NCBI GenBank assembly: GCA_964019695.1
Contig: OZ026517.1
Span: 78,905,252-78,969,251, forward strand
Length of the DNA stretch: 64,000 bases
Source of the DNA: Loripinus fragilis
Taxonomy: Eukaryota; Mollusca; Bivalvia; Lucinida; Lucinidae
Direction: 5' to 3'
Every line of letters begins with the position of its first letter. The first letter of the stretch is position 1. Of this stretch, positions 10,936 to 23,876 are shown piece after piece. The position numbers and the translations under genes were made by a program. The notes under the pieces are model-generated. The model had not been told where the DNA came from. It saw nothing but the letters and a program-made list of their open reading frames with translations, and did no database searches.

Positions 10936-13900
10936 TAGTTGGCCATCCAGAGCCTGAAAAAAAATTCTGCTGGCATTTTTGAGTACATTTTGGCATCCAT
11001 GCTCAAAGCGTATCTTGATGTGTTTTAAAAAGGATAGGGGTGGATGCCAAGTCTTGAAATGACCCAAAGTCCCAGAATTAGGTCAAAGGTCAACTGAGTG
11101 CAAATTCTTGTATATATGTTAGATTTTAGCGTTATTATCAATTAGCTATCCAAAATTATGATTAAAAGTAATGCAAAATCTCTTTTGGATAATACAGCCA
11201 TGCTATATAAACAAACAACATCATCAAGGCATGATGTGTGTTTGGATCAAAGCTCATTTAAGTGCAAATCGGAGAAAATTGTAGCAATATTTTATGTATA
11301 TAGGGGCAAATTTCAATTTTTAAGTTCCCTTCTACCCTAAATGAAGAAATTTTTATCGCTATCCTGCTAGGTGTGTGTCTATCATGTTTGGAAAACAATG
11401 ATTTACTAAGTTTCCCGCGGTCAAATATTCATAATAGGCATGTAAAGTACGTTACTGTTTAAAATCAATTAAAATGTAATGCAACTAAGAATAACCAATT
11501 CATTTTTGCTAAATGCTTTGTATGAATACGTCATTTTATGCAATTATCTATCCTTTTAAACATAAGATGTGTTTAAGTTGTTACTTACGTTACACTTTAC
11601 CATCTATTATTGAGTCATTTCTCAAAGGTATATGTTCCTAGCTACAGCTTTCATGAAGGACTTGGCCATGATTTCATGCTTATAGGACTAAAATATATTT
11701 CTTTTCTCATTTCACACATTTGTTGTGTTTGTTTCCATCTATGAGTAATTGTAAAACACTTTTTACAAGGCCACTACCTGCTTATTACATATACTAAGCA
11801 TAGCTTCATGAAACACACAAAGACCAAGCCTCCTTTCATAAAACATCAGGCGTGTTGAAACTAAGATAGAATATGGTAAATACCATATACTGGAAGGAAT
11901 ATATCCTCACATTGGTCTTCACATCGGCCTGTTAGCAGATGGTAACATACATAACATAAAGCTAATATACAGGTACATTTCTAATAATGACGATCCAGTG
12001 AAAACATTGTTAACTTTTTGTAGTGTATATCATGGAATTAGCCCTGACATTAAGGGTAATCCTTCATATAACTTTTAACATTTAATTGTAGGGGTGTCCT
12101 TTCATTTGCACATATTAATGAAATGATGTTGATTCAAAAGCAGCATTTCTTTGAAATCAGGCTGCTTTTGTTAACGTAATTATCCATATATTGAAGCAGT
12201 ATAGATATGATATTAAAGGTTACCTCGAATTTGAAGATATCATAAAATACATATCTATGTCTTTCACAGCGCAACTTTTTATACATTGTAATTGTTTCAG
12301 TGTCCATAAGTTCAATTCTAAGTATCAGTTTTAAACAATTTTTGCTTATTATTTTTGCAATGATGATAGAATGCTATGAGGTTATTGGCATGTGTTTCTT
12401 TATGTTTTTTAACTGTGAAATGCCAATGCAATTTTTATTCCAAATTATTTTTTTTTTCAAAACAGATGTCTGGTGACTTCTTGGGGACACAGGCATTCAC
12501 CATATTGGAGCACCTGATGATTTGATTGTGTTCATAGTTTTCCAACAGTTTGGGGTCATTTCTTAGTATTTAGAGTTAATGTGTCCTGAAATGGTTATCT
12601 AATATGTGCATTTACTAGCATAATCAATTGGTTTAACATCTCCGATTTACTTGATGTAGTAGTTAACTCGCCTGTTCTAGTGTAGAATCTATTTGTAACC
12701 ATGACAATTTGCTAAGACGGGGATTGATTGCATATAGGGTTGGTGACTTACATTAATGTATACATCTACTGCTCGTAGATACAATTGCAATATATCAGAT
12801 TGGATAGCACTTGTAACTGGTAACATACTCGAAATGTGTAGTTTTAATATGGCATTACTCTTGAAATAAAACTGAACTACTTTCCTTTCACTATATACAA
12901 GATAGTCCTCAAACAGTGTTAGCTTTCACAAATATCTACAAGGATATAGGTACAAGAGTGAGCATGTTCATGCTTAAAATACTTTCTGCAAGCTGTTGTC
13001 AGCAATGTTGTTCACATTTTCGATGGTTTTGCATATATTTAAGACTATCACAATAAACCTAATTTAGTAAACCTTTTAAAACCAACTAACAGATCATAAC
13101 TCACTTTTCATAGGACATATATAAAACATGTACTAGGGTTACAAATAGCTCAACAAAATCAAATAATGCATAAACACAACTAAAAACAAACTACCTTGTG
13201 AATAGGAAAGGCAAAGAAATCAGCTGCGTGTGACACTACTTTTTCAACATTCAGTTTAATCTGTGAGTTTCAGAGATGCAAACCATACAAGTGGATTTTG
13301 GGAGTCATGTTTTTGGTTTATGCTTCAGAAAAAAACAGTCAACTGATCTTTAAAATAAAGTGTCACTAACGTTCGAATGATTTGTTGTTTATGTTACCAT
13401 GAAATATGTTCAGATGTTTTACAAGACTTCTACATGGCTCAGGTAACCTTACCTCAACCAACCTTAGTCTAAGATAATTAACAAGCAGAATAGTTTCTAT
13501 CAGAATTGCTGCAGAATATAATAAGATAATCATCATAACAATATGATATGAAATCTAGTTCAACAAAACATAGACGATTTTAATGGGGACAGATGATAAA
13601 TTAATTTTATAATGTAATTGTCAACAGTGAAAAGTGAAAATTAAAAGAATTCAGCATACAAGGAATATCTTTAATACTAGATCTATGTAACACCCTATAT
13701 TTGGACATAATCATGCTGGTTCTGTACTACGAAGCTTTGGGTGATGTTATATTTGCAATCTTCAAAAACCTATACCTGCTCTAGAAGACACTCAGCACTA
13801 CCCCTGCCTTTATTCCTGCCTTGCCACTAGATAATGAAATATTGCTATGCTATTTTAAGTAAATAATTGTGTTAAGTCAATATTAAAATCATGATGTAGA

Positions 13901-15440
13901 TTGCATGTTTATCGTTATGTACCATTGGTAGAAATCTGAAAACTGCAATATGAATGTGAAAGAGCCAAGCAAATTACAAAAAGTAATTGAGTTAGAACAG
14001 GAAAAGCCACATTCACATATTGCAGACCAACCCATGGCACTCTTTTAAATTAAGTCTTATATAGAATAAATGTGTGTAGTATATGTAAGCGAATTTGGGA
14101 GAGCAGACCCAAATTTTATGTAAGCCTAACAACAATTAACTACCTTTATCCATTTATGTAAGGGACCTTTTGTTACCTACGTTACCTCATTAATATATGT
14201 GCAGCAATTTTAGATCCATTATTGTTAATATAGTTATATTTTGATTTCATTATGTAAGATATTTTGCCAATTCCAATGCAATGAAAATAGAAAAATGAAT
14301 CTGTAAGCAGCTATGCATTACATGCTGGAGCCAGTATAAATCACATACTAATTAGCATATTTAAATATTTACTTGACTTCACTTCATTGTCAGTTAAAAG
14401 TTATAAACAACTTCAAATATATGAAAATGAACATTTTTTTAAATTAGAATATAGATCAACATCATGTATATTTCAGGTAAGGTATCATGATTTATTCTAA
14501 TACATGTAATTTGTAAAGTCATTATCTGCAATTTAGTATAAAATGTAACATAAGTTTTGCTGCCAGGCAATATTACATATCACAGATGTATGCAATTGAT
14601 TTTTATGTCTAATTTAAACATTTCATGCTTAAACTGTTTCACTAATACTATCAAAACAAATCAACATAAGCCTTGCATTGTGTGTACTGTTATTTTCAAT
14701 GTCAGTAGGGTAACGTTGATTACAGGTGATTTATAGAAAAATGACCACATTTAAGTTATTAAATTACGGGTTTCTAAGGCCCTAAGACATGTCCCAAACT
14801 GAAAATAGTTTTTACTTTCTGAGAGGTGCAGCAAACTCTCAAAGTAGCCCATATATCTCAGTTTAGCCCAAATGATGGAGAATTTCCGTCACAATTGCAC
14901 AAAACTTACGATGTTTGTCTTTGTAAAATCCATAAAGGATGCTTCCAAAGGGGGTTCCTTTAATATTGACATGTTAATTTCAGCCTTCTGAAAGACTTCT
15001 TCTCTTTTTAGAGTTTAAAAAACATCTTGTTGTTGGACCAGAGAAAAAAAGAAACACAGTTTGTAAAAATGCTCTGATTATTGCACTTGATGAGCTTTGA
15101 CCCCATTTTAAAGCAGACATATGAACATTTAGTTATAAAAAAAACATTTTCTAAATGTTTTTCTGACTTATAACTATAAGCATACAAAATTTGGCTTGAA
15201 ATGAAATATGTTTACATATAAAAAGATAAAGTTGTTTACAGTAGCACATATTTTCTCATTTTTGCACTCAATGACCTATGACCTAATTTCTGGGCTTCAT
15301 ATGCAAATTCGGACATGGCATACACCCCTAAGGCTTTGTATATATGCTAAATACTATGTTAAAAGTGGTCTAACAAATGTAATCAAAAATGCCAACAAAA
15401 CCAAAAATACGCATCTTTTTTCGATTCGGATTGCCAACTA
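10936..15440 (+). mobile_element. T1: 4.5-kb element with long terminal inverted repeats
   Basis: The left end TAGTTGGCCATCC... and the reverse complement of the right end, TAGTTGGCAATCC..., align for roughly 170 bp. Shared blocks include TTGGCATTTTTGA, AGGGGTG.ATGCCA and TTAGGTCA.AGGTCA followed by GAGTGCAAA. A second copy, T2, lies at 43202-48994. Both copies are AT-rich and no reading frame is shared intact, so this is probably a non-autonomous or decayed DNA transposon. The immediate flanks suggest a short duplication (TAC at both sides, or ATACT/ATACC), but T2 does not confirm it. The superfamily is unknown. Confidence 0.75.
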
Positions 15441-15470
15441 TACCAAGATATTGCTACATTGAAGGCAATG

Positions 15471-15610
15471 TAGACTGGCTCCAGTCCTTAAAACAATTTT
15501 CATCAATGTGTCATATCATATACTTGAAGCCAGTCTAACTCTAAGACTGGTTTCAAGCATATGATATGACACATTGATGAAAAATTGTTTTAAGGACTGG
15601 AGCCAGTCTA
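15471..15610. mobile_element. Family B foldback element, copy B2
   Basis: TAGACTGGCTCCAGTCC ends are inverted around a shortened centre (CAGTCTAACTCTAAGACTG). AAGGCAATG precedes it at 15462-15470 and AAGCCAATG follows at 15611-15619, a 9-bp duplication with one mismatch. It sits 30 bp outside the right end of T1. Confidence 0.88.
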
Positions 15611-15754
15611 AAGCCAATGAAATCTGAAATGCAAGTCCAGTCTGCCAGAAAATAGATCAAAATTAAATACAAAAAAGCAAGTAACAGATATGATAAAGTA
15701 AAAAATAGGAAGCAGTGGACGGCCGCGTGTCACACGCCACACGGCCCTTATCAC

Positions 15755-16240
15755 TGGGTGGAAACGTACACAGGATATTACTCCAAAATGAGCCGATGTT
15801 TACACTGAATTAGGAAAAAAACACACAACGAAGGTAAGGAAATCAGGAAATTCTCCTATTTAATTCGTTTTTCGGTACTTGGCGTATACCAATTTAGAAT
15901 CGCTATATGTATATTTAGCAAATTGTACGCATGATTTGGCATCAAACACTGAACTTGATAGTGAAAATCACAAAATGAAAGTCGTGCTCATACCAAAATT
16001 TAGACACCTATCCCCAAAAAGGAATAATATTGAACCAAGAAAGCAAACTATTAAAATTCTGAATCGGCCATTTTTTTGCAATAGCATGTAAATATCAATA
16101 CTGAAAATTTCAGCCTCGTAGGTTGAAACTTGACGGAGATATGGCTCAAAACTGATGGTCAGTTAGTCTCCAAAAGGGTACTGGGGATTGGGAAATCTCA
16201 GTTTTAGTGTACGGGAGTATTGTTTTTTAGTGTACTGGGT
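15755..16240 (+). repeat. Dispersed repeat E, copy E1
   Basis: The segment from GGTGGAAACGTACACAGGAT through TTTCGGTACTTGGCGTATAC and CACCTATCCCCAAAAAGGAA to AAAGGGTACTGGGGATTGGG reappears inverted at 23068-23570. An internal module also appears at 17642-17800. It contains a donor-like AAGGTAAGG, but no long frame. The class is not identified. Confidence 0.7.
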
Positions 16241-16509
16241 ATTGAATTGAAGATCAAAGGATAAAACAGAGTTTGGTTGCTAATTGGAGCTCTTCATGAT
16301 ATGCCGATATGGGATGTTGTTCCAAATATATCCCTTACCGAATCTGAACCCCCATCAGCCACAATTTATCACTAAATCTTATGGTACTAGTTGTTTATAT
16401 GCACAAGCGCATGCAATGGAGGCTCAGCTGACTCTGTGCAAAGGCATTACTTTTTCAGATTTTTTTGCTGCATGCACATACAAATTACAATTTTGGACGG
16501 ACACACATG

Positions 16510-17112
16510 AATAAATTATAGGCGTCTGGTACCCCTGGCTGGCTGCGCATGTATTTTAAGGGATGAATTTACGAAAATATACACTAGGTCACATAAGATG
16601 AGCTTTATACATGTACATATGATACAGCGTCCAAAAGCCATACAGGTTTACGGCTATAAGAGCGTTGAAGAACCTGTCAAAGCTAAAAAATGCACAATTT
16701 CTTCCATATATTTGCTGTTTGCAAACATAAAAAGGCTTTTGATTAATGCATGGGTCGAAAGTTATGGGTCTGATCTCACTGGATAGCTGCGCTTGTACAT
16801 GTATTGTTAAGGGATTAATTTAGTGAATTCATGCATGACCTAAATAATAATTGCGACGCGAGAAAGCCTATCTTCAAGGTAAGTGATCAGGCAAGTCTGT
16901 TTGGCTTCAGAGACTAGTATATTGACTTTCAGAGATTGAACATCAACGGTATTGATTAGTTTGTGCGCATTCACAAGATTGTCTGCACCTATGTTGTGGG
17001 CATGCAATAAAGTCAGGATGTTATTTTTTGCGGTGGGCCAATATAGCCTCTAAAAGCTGAAATGCTGGTATGCAAACAAGGATGGCTCTGGGGAGCTTGC
17101 AGAAGTGTACAA
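16510..17112. repeat. Degenerate short repeats with GGCGTCTGG...TTAAGGGAT
   Basis: A motif of the form CTGG..GGCTGCGCATGTATTTTAAGGGATGAATTTA occurs near 16519-16575. It recurs more diverged near 16766-16825 and near 17349-17400. The spacing is irregular. No gene is evident in this stretch. Confidence 0.4.
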
Positions 17113-17138
17113 TCTTGATTGATTTGTTTGTTTGATTT

Positions 17139-17316
17139 GATTCTTTACATCTCATCAACAATATTTCAGTTATATAGGGACAGGTCTTCCTGGTTGAACC
17201 AGTACTAAGGTAGGAATTATGTTCTTATTCAAGGACACAACGCAGTGACGCCTGTGAAACTTGGACCTGTTGCCCCTCGGTGTCGAGTCAAGCACTCTAC
17301 CACTGAGCAACTGCGC
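17139..17316 (-). mobile_element. SINE copy S3 with 10-bp target duplication
   Basis: On the minus strand the head GAGCGCAGTTGCTCAGTGG..., the B-box region and the tail ending in GATGTAAAGAATCAAAT match S1. TCTTGATTGA flanks it at 17113-17122 and 17317-17326. This is a retroposition signature and shows a complete insertion. Confidence 0.8.
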
Positions 17317-17604
17317 TCTTGATTGAGGCTTTCCTGCTAGCTGAAATTAAGGCGTCTGGTTTCACTTGATGGCCGTGCATGTGTTTTAAGGGATGACTTA
17401 ATACGCATATGCAACAGATTGTAATTTAGTTTGATGCTACAGCCGTTAGGCCCTGGGATATATATGGTGTAACCCCACCCTCCCACAGGCTGAATTTTGT
17501 AGACTATGATTTCCATAAAGCCTAATATGTTACAAGTTTTGTTTTTGAAACATGTTAGCCGTTTGGCAACTGTCACGTAAGCCTGTAACATCCTGTTACA
17601 CGTG

Positions 17605-18155
17605 TTTGTTTTGTTTGTTTTGATTCTTTACATCCCATCTAAATTTTGGTGTGAGCATGACTTTCATTTTGTGATTTTCACTATCAAGTTCAGTGTTTGA
17701 TGCCAAATCATGCATACAATTTGCTAAATATACATATAGTGATTCTAAATCAACACACACCAAGTACCGAAAAAAGAATTAAATAGGTGAAATTCCAGCA
17801 TGTCTTTCAGTTATATAGGGACGGTTTTTGTTCTGTCTTGTGTTTGCTATGTTTTGTGCGCGTCTGTTTATATGTGCTTTGTGGTCACCTGCTGGGAAAG
17901 GGCTGACCTCTAGGCTCTCGTTTGTGGTGTCTTCTGTGAGTTTGTCACTTTCCCATTGGTATCCTGGGTCAGGTGTGGTACTTGATTGTATCGATTCCTG
18001 ATCTTTGCACCATTACTTACTTTCCTTGGTTGAACCAGTACTTAGTTAGGATTAATGTTCTTGCTGAAGGATACAATGCAGTGACGCTAGTGAGGCTCGA
18101 ACCCATGCCCCTCGGTCTTGAGTCAAGCACTCTACCACTGAACCACTGTGCTCCC
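17605..18155 (-). mobile_element. SINE copy S4 interrupted twice
   Basis: The minus-strand SINE tail lies at about 17618-17641, the middle at about 17805-17828 and the head at about 18022-18155. It is split by a repeat E module and by about 195 bp of another sequence. The outer flanks are CTGTTACACGTG on the left and CTGTTACACATG on the right, a 12-bp duplication with one mismatch. The A-box and B-box complements (CCACTGAACCA and GAGGCTCGAACC) are clear in the head. Confidence 0.75.
17642..17800 (-). repeat. Repeat E module nested in SINE S4
   Basis: The stretch from AAATTTTGGTGTGAGCATGA to GAATTAAATAGGTGAAATTC matches the inner part of E2 (about 23318-23475) in the same orientation. It lies between two pieces of S4 that are contiguous in S3. 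Confidence 0.75.
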
Positions 18156-18689
18156 TCTGTTACACATGTCACCTACCAAAAATCGTTAAAATGACATGAA
18201 ATGTACAAAAGTCAAAATGTTATTAGAGGCATATAAATGAGTTTAAGTTTTAAATTTTCATATAGCCCAATCATAAACAACAAAACCTTTTTATTTAAAA
18301 CAAAATTATACTGTCTACTATTTTACGGATGTGACATTTTGCTTTACTACCCTATTGCTTGGAAATTATTGTGGCTGTCGTTTCTTCTGAAATGTTTATT
18401 ATTGGTCATTGGGTCTGGTGTTTGATGCTGCCACAAAGACGATAAACTGAACTATCCAAACTCCAAAAGACCAGCTTTTTCTTTACAAAATATCTTTTGT
18501 AGGCATTTGAAAATGGCTACCAGTGTATTAGTTTTCAATAATAATATATACATTTTTTTTGCTAAAAAAATGGATTAAGTCATGCAGTTTAAAGAAAGCC
18601 CAAATATATTCAGCTGGCATGTTATGAGAGAGATTAATAACAGTAAATTATACTTGAGTAGCGTGTTCATCTTGAAAACATAATGCAAA

Positions 18690-19581
18690 TAATAACATTT
18701 ATTATATAACTAAGAAAAAGTACTGAATTTCATTGGCTTAGAGCGCTCACGTGGCCAGTCAATATATTGTCATATTCACTGGCTTGCGCGCGCTTCCTAG
18801 TGTATATTAGTTACTAAAATTAGACTCCTTGCTGTTTTTTCCGTTCTGGTTCTGCTTTTCTAAAGCGTGGCTAATAATCATATCGTAGATGCTGAGAACG
18901 CAACAAATCACGCACTGGAGCTGATCTATTTCGATTTTAATGCACAATAAACGGCGAAAACAAATTTGAAGTCTTCAGCTTCTTCCAACTTTCCGCCTTT
19001 GCACTGAAGAACTCCCGCCAATACTTAGACCACGTCGCATACGTTTACATGTATTTGTAACGTCTTTCAAGCGTAAAAACGACGTTACACCGTCTAACGC
19101 CATGAATGACGCTATTTACCAGTAACAAATGACGTCAGCTATCACACATTTTCCCTGCGCTTTCAAAGCTGTGAATTATTGTTTGGCATATCACACTTAT
19201 TTTATCATTGGCTCTACATGCGAAGTGTGTTAGAATTCTTGTTTGCAAATGTTTAATGATGACACTCATGCACAACATATATATGCAATAGTAAAAGGGT
19301 GGTCTTATTTAGGGTTGCACTGTTTCTGCTAAATGCTTGTCTGTCCCAAAACTTGTATATAAGTTCAGTATTTTTTTCCAGGTGCAATAATACCTGTACA
19401 TCTTTCTCTAAATGTTATATAATAAAACAGTTATTGACTAATGAGGCATTGGATATGATGTGATATCGACCAGAGAATACCAGTATTGACCTCGGCTTTG
19501 CCTCGGTCAATATTGGTATTATCTGGTCGATATCACATCATATCCAATGCCTCATTAGTCAATAATTGTATAATATAACAT
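18690..19581. mobile_element. About 0.87-kb insertion in unit A ending in a palindrome
   Basis: Unit B reads straight from GCAAATAGTAACAT to AACATCCAAAAA, whereas unit A has about 870 extra bases at this point. The right part, 19412-19581, is a palindrome with arms of about 62-75 bp around TTGACCTCGGCTTTGCCTCGGTCAA, and outer arms starting ATGTTATA. The left part has CATTGG and GC-rich patches but no frame. The exact left end and target duplication are unresolved. Confidence 0.65.
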
Positions 19582-20010
19582 CCAAAAATATCTGGACCAT
19601 CCAATTTAGGTTTTTTTTGTACACTATGATTTTCTAAAGATATATTAAATGTTTAGAAGAATATAAGATGCAAAATGGCTCAAATAAGGTTCTGGCAGTT
19701 AGGGCTTTACTTTGTCACAGTCACGTTGACTCTGTTACCTTTTAAAAATCTCTAATCCTATAGTGCAAATACAAAGTTGAATCTAATTCTTATTCATCAA
19801 AATACTAATTGCATCGAAAGCTCTTAATTACTTGCAGCCAACAGCCAGTATGCAACAAAATAATCTACAGCTATGACAATACTGTTATATACGTTACTTA
19901 ATAAAATATATTACTATTTAGAACATTGCTTTCACTTGACCATTGGCTGCCAAACGACCTCCAAAGCATTGTTCATTATGATTCACTACAAACTCATTAT
20001 ATAAGCCACA

Positions 20011-21130
20011 AAGTAATGTAGGCCATGGGATACATATGGATTTGTCTCTCCCAGGGATAATTTTGCAGACTATGCTATTCATATAGCCAAATGTCTTATA
20101 AGTTTTTTGAAATATGTTACCCCTCAGACAAGTGTCGCCTAAGCCATGTAACACCTGTCACGTACGTTACTCTCCAAAATTTATTCAAATTACATGGACT
20201 GTTAAAATGTCAAAAATGTTATGAGACATTCAAATGAATTGAAGTTTAACGTTTCTATATAGCCCAACCATTTAGCAACAAAACCTTATTATTTTAAACA
20301 AAATTATGCTATCCACTATGTTACTTGACATTTTTTATTGCTACCCTATTTCTGGGAAATAATTATGCCTGTCGTTTCTTCTTATTACTGACAAAAGGGT
20401 CAAGGTTTTGGTGTTATCAAAAAGACAACTAACTGACCTATCCAAAATTGTTAAGACCAGCTCCCTAGCTGTTATAGAATATTTTTTGTAGACATTTGAC
20501 TTGATAAGTTTACAATAATAACATACACATTTTTTGGCTAAAAAACATGGAATAAAGACATGCAGAGTAAAAACAAATTTATTCAGCTGGCATGTTATGT
20601 GATTGGATACCAGCAGTAAATTATACATAAGCAGCATGCTTATCTTGAAACCATAGAGCAAATAGTAACATACATAACATCCAAAAAATAAGCTTATGGA
20701 AGCCCTCTCCCCATTAAGTAGTTATTTAGTACAATATGATATCCTTAAACTGCATCAAATGTTTTTTAGAAAATAAGATGCAAAATGGCTCATGTTAGCT
20801 TCTGGCAGTATAGGCTTCACTGTGTAACAGCCATGGTAATTCTGTTACCCTTAATAGTATCTAAATCTATTGTACAAATACAAAGTTTAATCTAATTCTT
20901 ATTTAACGACATGCTCATTGCATTGATAGATGTTAATAAATGCAGCCAGCAGCCAGTATGCAACAAAGCAATCTACATTTATGATAAAACTGTTGTACAC
21001 GTTACTTAATATCAAATATATTATACCACAGCTGTATTAAGTACAGTGTTATCACTTGACCATTGACTTTCATAATACCTCTGAAGCTTTGTTCGTTATA
21101 GTTTGCTACAAACTCATTATATAAACCACA
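20011..21130 (+). repeat. Unit B of the tandem duplication
   Basis: This is the uninterrupted counterpart of unit A. It runs from TAATGTAGGCCATGGGATAC to CAAACTCATTATATAAACCAC, and the phrase at its end also ends unit A. Divergence between units is visible but moderate. No gene is recognised. Confidence 0.75.
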
Positions 21131-21784
21131 AAATTATATTCCTTAGCTCATACACAGTTAGGAGATTACCCTGCAATATCAAAGTTTACTATGTTACCCT
21201 AATAAATAGGAGCTTCTATAGTAAGATAGGAACTTCTTTAGAGATAATATCAAAGTATTTCTTATTCTTACATGTCAATATATTTTTCTTATTGAAAGCA
21301 AAGGACTAGAAATATGAACCTTGTTTACAGTTACATATATTGCTTTCTTTTATATTTATCATTTAAGTTTAATAAAAGCACTATATGAGTTTAAGCTACT
21401 AGTTGATATAAATTGCTGCCATTTGAAGGCCCACTTATGCGAAATATGATGAATAGTGTCCTTATTAGTATAAAGCATATTACTGAAAAAAATTGATTGG
21501 AGCATGGGTGATTTAGAGGAAGATACTTGAACTTAAAGCACATAAACTACCATAGAAGTTTTTTGTATCAAATATGTAACCAACATTAAAAGAACTTCTA
21601 ATTTTAATGGTCAAATGACTTTTCATAAAATGGTTTATGATATTGTTTATCTGAGTCGTAAAAATTCAGTCCACGTTTGACAACCTTCATGCCTACCCCT
21701 ATAGTCATCATCTATTTTTTATCTAAAGCATGTCCAATTTGGCTGGATTTAATGTGAAAAATAAAATCAAATAAGCCAGCATAA
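21131..21784. other. AT-rich interval without a recognised gene
   Basis: A 68-codon frame at 21103-21309 runs out of unit B and shows nothing recognisable. I see no repeats here. Confidence 0.4.
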
Positions 21785-21915
21785 TTGATTTTGAGAGGGC
21801 TGGTTGCTTTGCTTAGTTTGTCTTCCTGGTGTCTCGTGATTGTTGTGTGGCTCTTCCTCGCAGTGCCATGGGATTGTCTGCAGTTTGTTATTGTGGTATT
21901 TCCTGATCATACTCA
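21785..21915 (-). repeat. Dispersed repeat I, minus-strand copy
   Basis: On the minus strand it reads GAGTATGATCAGGAAATACC, then CCATGGCACTGCGAGGAAGAGCC. Related pieces lie near 780-840, 13990-14045, 27895-27965, 30638-30680, 32218-32275, 39815-39895 and 47550-47600. The 37-bp minisatellite at 27961 grows out of one such copy. The element type is unknown. Confidence 0.55.
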
Positions 21916-22119
21916 CTATTTTTCTAACGCAAAATCAATATGAACCATAAATATTCCATATATTATGTCACCCATTGTAAAATAATTTTATCAAAAATTA
22001 AAACACTTAATATTTATGAAGATGAAAGTAGAAATTAATCAATCATTATTTTTTTCTATCAGAACTGGATTGGTTGAATGTCTGTCATAACCGCTAAACG
22101 GTGTTATGTGACTTTTTAG

Positions 22120-22698
22120 TTACTGTAAAAGCGGCACCTCATGAATGCGTAATAAGGACTGGTCAACCTTACACAAAGGTAAAAGCTAAAATTAAGCGTG
22201 GTTTTATTAAAAAGTAACTATCATATTGCGCTTTTGCCTCAGATTAGACGCAAAACACGTTATTTAGTCCTTAAAATGCCAGCAAAATAACTGCATCTGA
22301 AAATGTCTATTTAACATAAGCATAGGGGCAAACATTGTGGACACAGATCAGACTGCTCATACAGGAGCAGTATGATCTGGGTCCTACAGGAGCAGTCTGA
22401 ACTGGGTCCACAATGTTTGTCTTAGAGGCTTCAAATATTTCAGTGGATGGTAAAAAACATACATTTTGTGATTACGTGCTTTAAGGGTTAATAAATGTGA
22501 GTTCAGTGTGTATACGGTTAGGATTTTCATGAAATGCACGCTTGCTTACGTGTCCCAAAAAGCTGATTAACTCTTTACCAAACTATAAATAAAAGGTGGT
22601 TTCCCTTCCTTAGCAGATGAAATAGCCAAACCTAGCCCAGATATGAATATTAAATTGTCGCCTTTACAGTAAGCGAAAAGTCTATTAATACAATCATT
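22120..22698 (+). mobile_element. Family H terminal-inverted-repeat element, copy H1
   Basis: The left end GTTACTGTAAAAGCGGCACC and the reverse complement of the right end, CTTACTGTAAAGGCGACA, are inverted. The body contains a family C palindrome (ACAGATCAGACTGCTC / GAGCAGTCTGAACTGGG) near 22340-22415 in which part of the arm is repeated a third time. Copy H2 has the same palindrome at the same place, so the palindrome predates the spread of H. No transposase frame is present. Confidence 0.7.
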
Positions 22699-23067
22699 TA
22701 GGCAAGACCTAGTTTGTAACTAAATTAAACTCCTGAAACATTTAGCAATGGAAGTGTGGGTAAGTATATATACATGTACTTCAAACTGCTTTTATTGCCA
22801 AAGCAAACACTATGGATCCTAACCAGACTGCTCCAAAGATAAGTATTATCTGGAAACATAATGTTTGCAAATAAGGCTTCCAAAGTACACCAGCAGATTA
22901 GAGCAAATATTTAGTCTGTTCTGAGTCTTAGAGGAGCGTAAAGTCAATTGTTAGTTTGTCAGGACTGAAAGGTAGAATGGCAGAGAGACGTACGGACGGA
23001 ATCAAGCAATTCTATAGTACTTAAAACTGACTCTGATTAGTAGGGTGCTAAAAAGGGCTAAAAATTA

Positions 23068-23570
23068 CCTGCCAATCCTCAGTACACCAAATTAAGACAA
23101 TATGCATTACCCAGTACACCTTTTCCCAATCCCCAGTACCCTTTTCGAGAGTAACTGAACATTAGTTTTGAGCCATATCTCCATCAAGTTTCAACATACG
23201 AGGCTGAAATTTTCAGCATTGATATTTAAATGCCATTGCAAAAATTTGGCCGATTCAGAATTTTAATAGTTTGCTTTCTTTGTTCAATATTATTCCTTTT
23301 AGGGGATAGGTGTCTAAATTTTTGGTGTGAGCACGACTTTCATTTTGTGATTTTCACTATCAAGTTCAGTGTTTGATGCCAAATCATGCATACAATTTGC
23401 TAAATATACATATAGTGATTCTAAATCGACACACGCCAAGTACCGAAAAAAGAATTAAATAGAAGAAATTCCAGATTTCCTTACCTTCGTTGTGTTTTTT
23501 TTTCCTAATTCAGTGTAAACATCGGCTCATTTTGGAGCAATATCCTGTGTACGTTTCCACCCAGTTTTTT
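23068..23570 (-). repeat. Dispersed repeat E, copy E2
   Basis: This is the reverse-orientation counterpart of E1, from CCTCAGTACACCAAATT to TACGTTTCCACCCAG, and includes the CTTACCTTCGTTGTG complement of the donor-like motif. The copies are close to colinear. A 65-codon frame at 23510-23707 overlaps its end and is not credible. Confidence 0.7.
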
Positions 23571-23737
23571 TTTTTATAAGCATAAAAAGAATATTTGATA
23601 GACTGGTATATCCTGACAATATTGACCCGAGACATATGAATGTTTAATGACCTTTCATCCAATCTTCGGGAATCATCGTGAAAACTACGCTTCAGATTGT
23701 GGTCCAATTACTTATCTGAATGCAAGAAATATCAAAT

Positions 23738-23806
23738 TCCTCGGTAGCCCAATGGATAACAGTCGGTCGTTAGCATTCCAAATATGTGGGTTCGAATCCA
23801 GGACCA
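23738..23806 (+). repeat. tRNA-like sequence with canonical promoter boxes
   Basis: TAGCCCAATGG is a good A-box and GGTTCGAATCC a perfect B-box, at tRNA spacing. TCCT at the start can pair with AGGA before a genomic CCA. The anticodon arm does not fold and the 3' acceptor strand is short, so it is not a working tRNA. An inverted copy of its middle lies 200 bp downstream. Confidence 0.6.
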
Positions 23807-23831
23807 TTTGAATCTATGATTTTTTTTATTG

Positions 23832-23876
<45 letters not shown>

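Larger units (their letters stand above)
17437..20010 (+). repeat. Unit A of a tandem duplication (expanded by insertions)
   Basis: Blocks such as GGCCCTGGGATATATATGG, CAGCTGGCATGTTATG, ATAAGATGCAAAATGGCTCA and CAGCCAGTATGCAACAAA appear in the same order in unit B (20011-21130). Subtracting the SINE block at 17605-18155 and the insertion at about 18690-19575 leaves about 1.1 kb, the length of unit B. The unit has no coding frame of note. Its nature is unknown. Confidence 0.75.

Noticed and set aside
15830..15845. Splice-donor-like AAGGTAAGG in repeat E suggesting an exon border
   Set aside because: It occurs in both full copies as part of the repeat and no adjoining open frame or acceptor partner is convincing.
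23738..23806. Functional tRNA gene
   Set aside because: The promoter boxes are good, but the anticodon arm does not pair and the 3' acceptor strand is too short.
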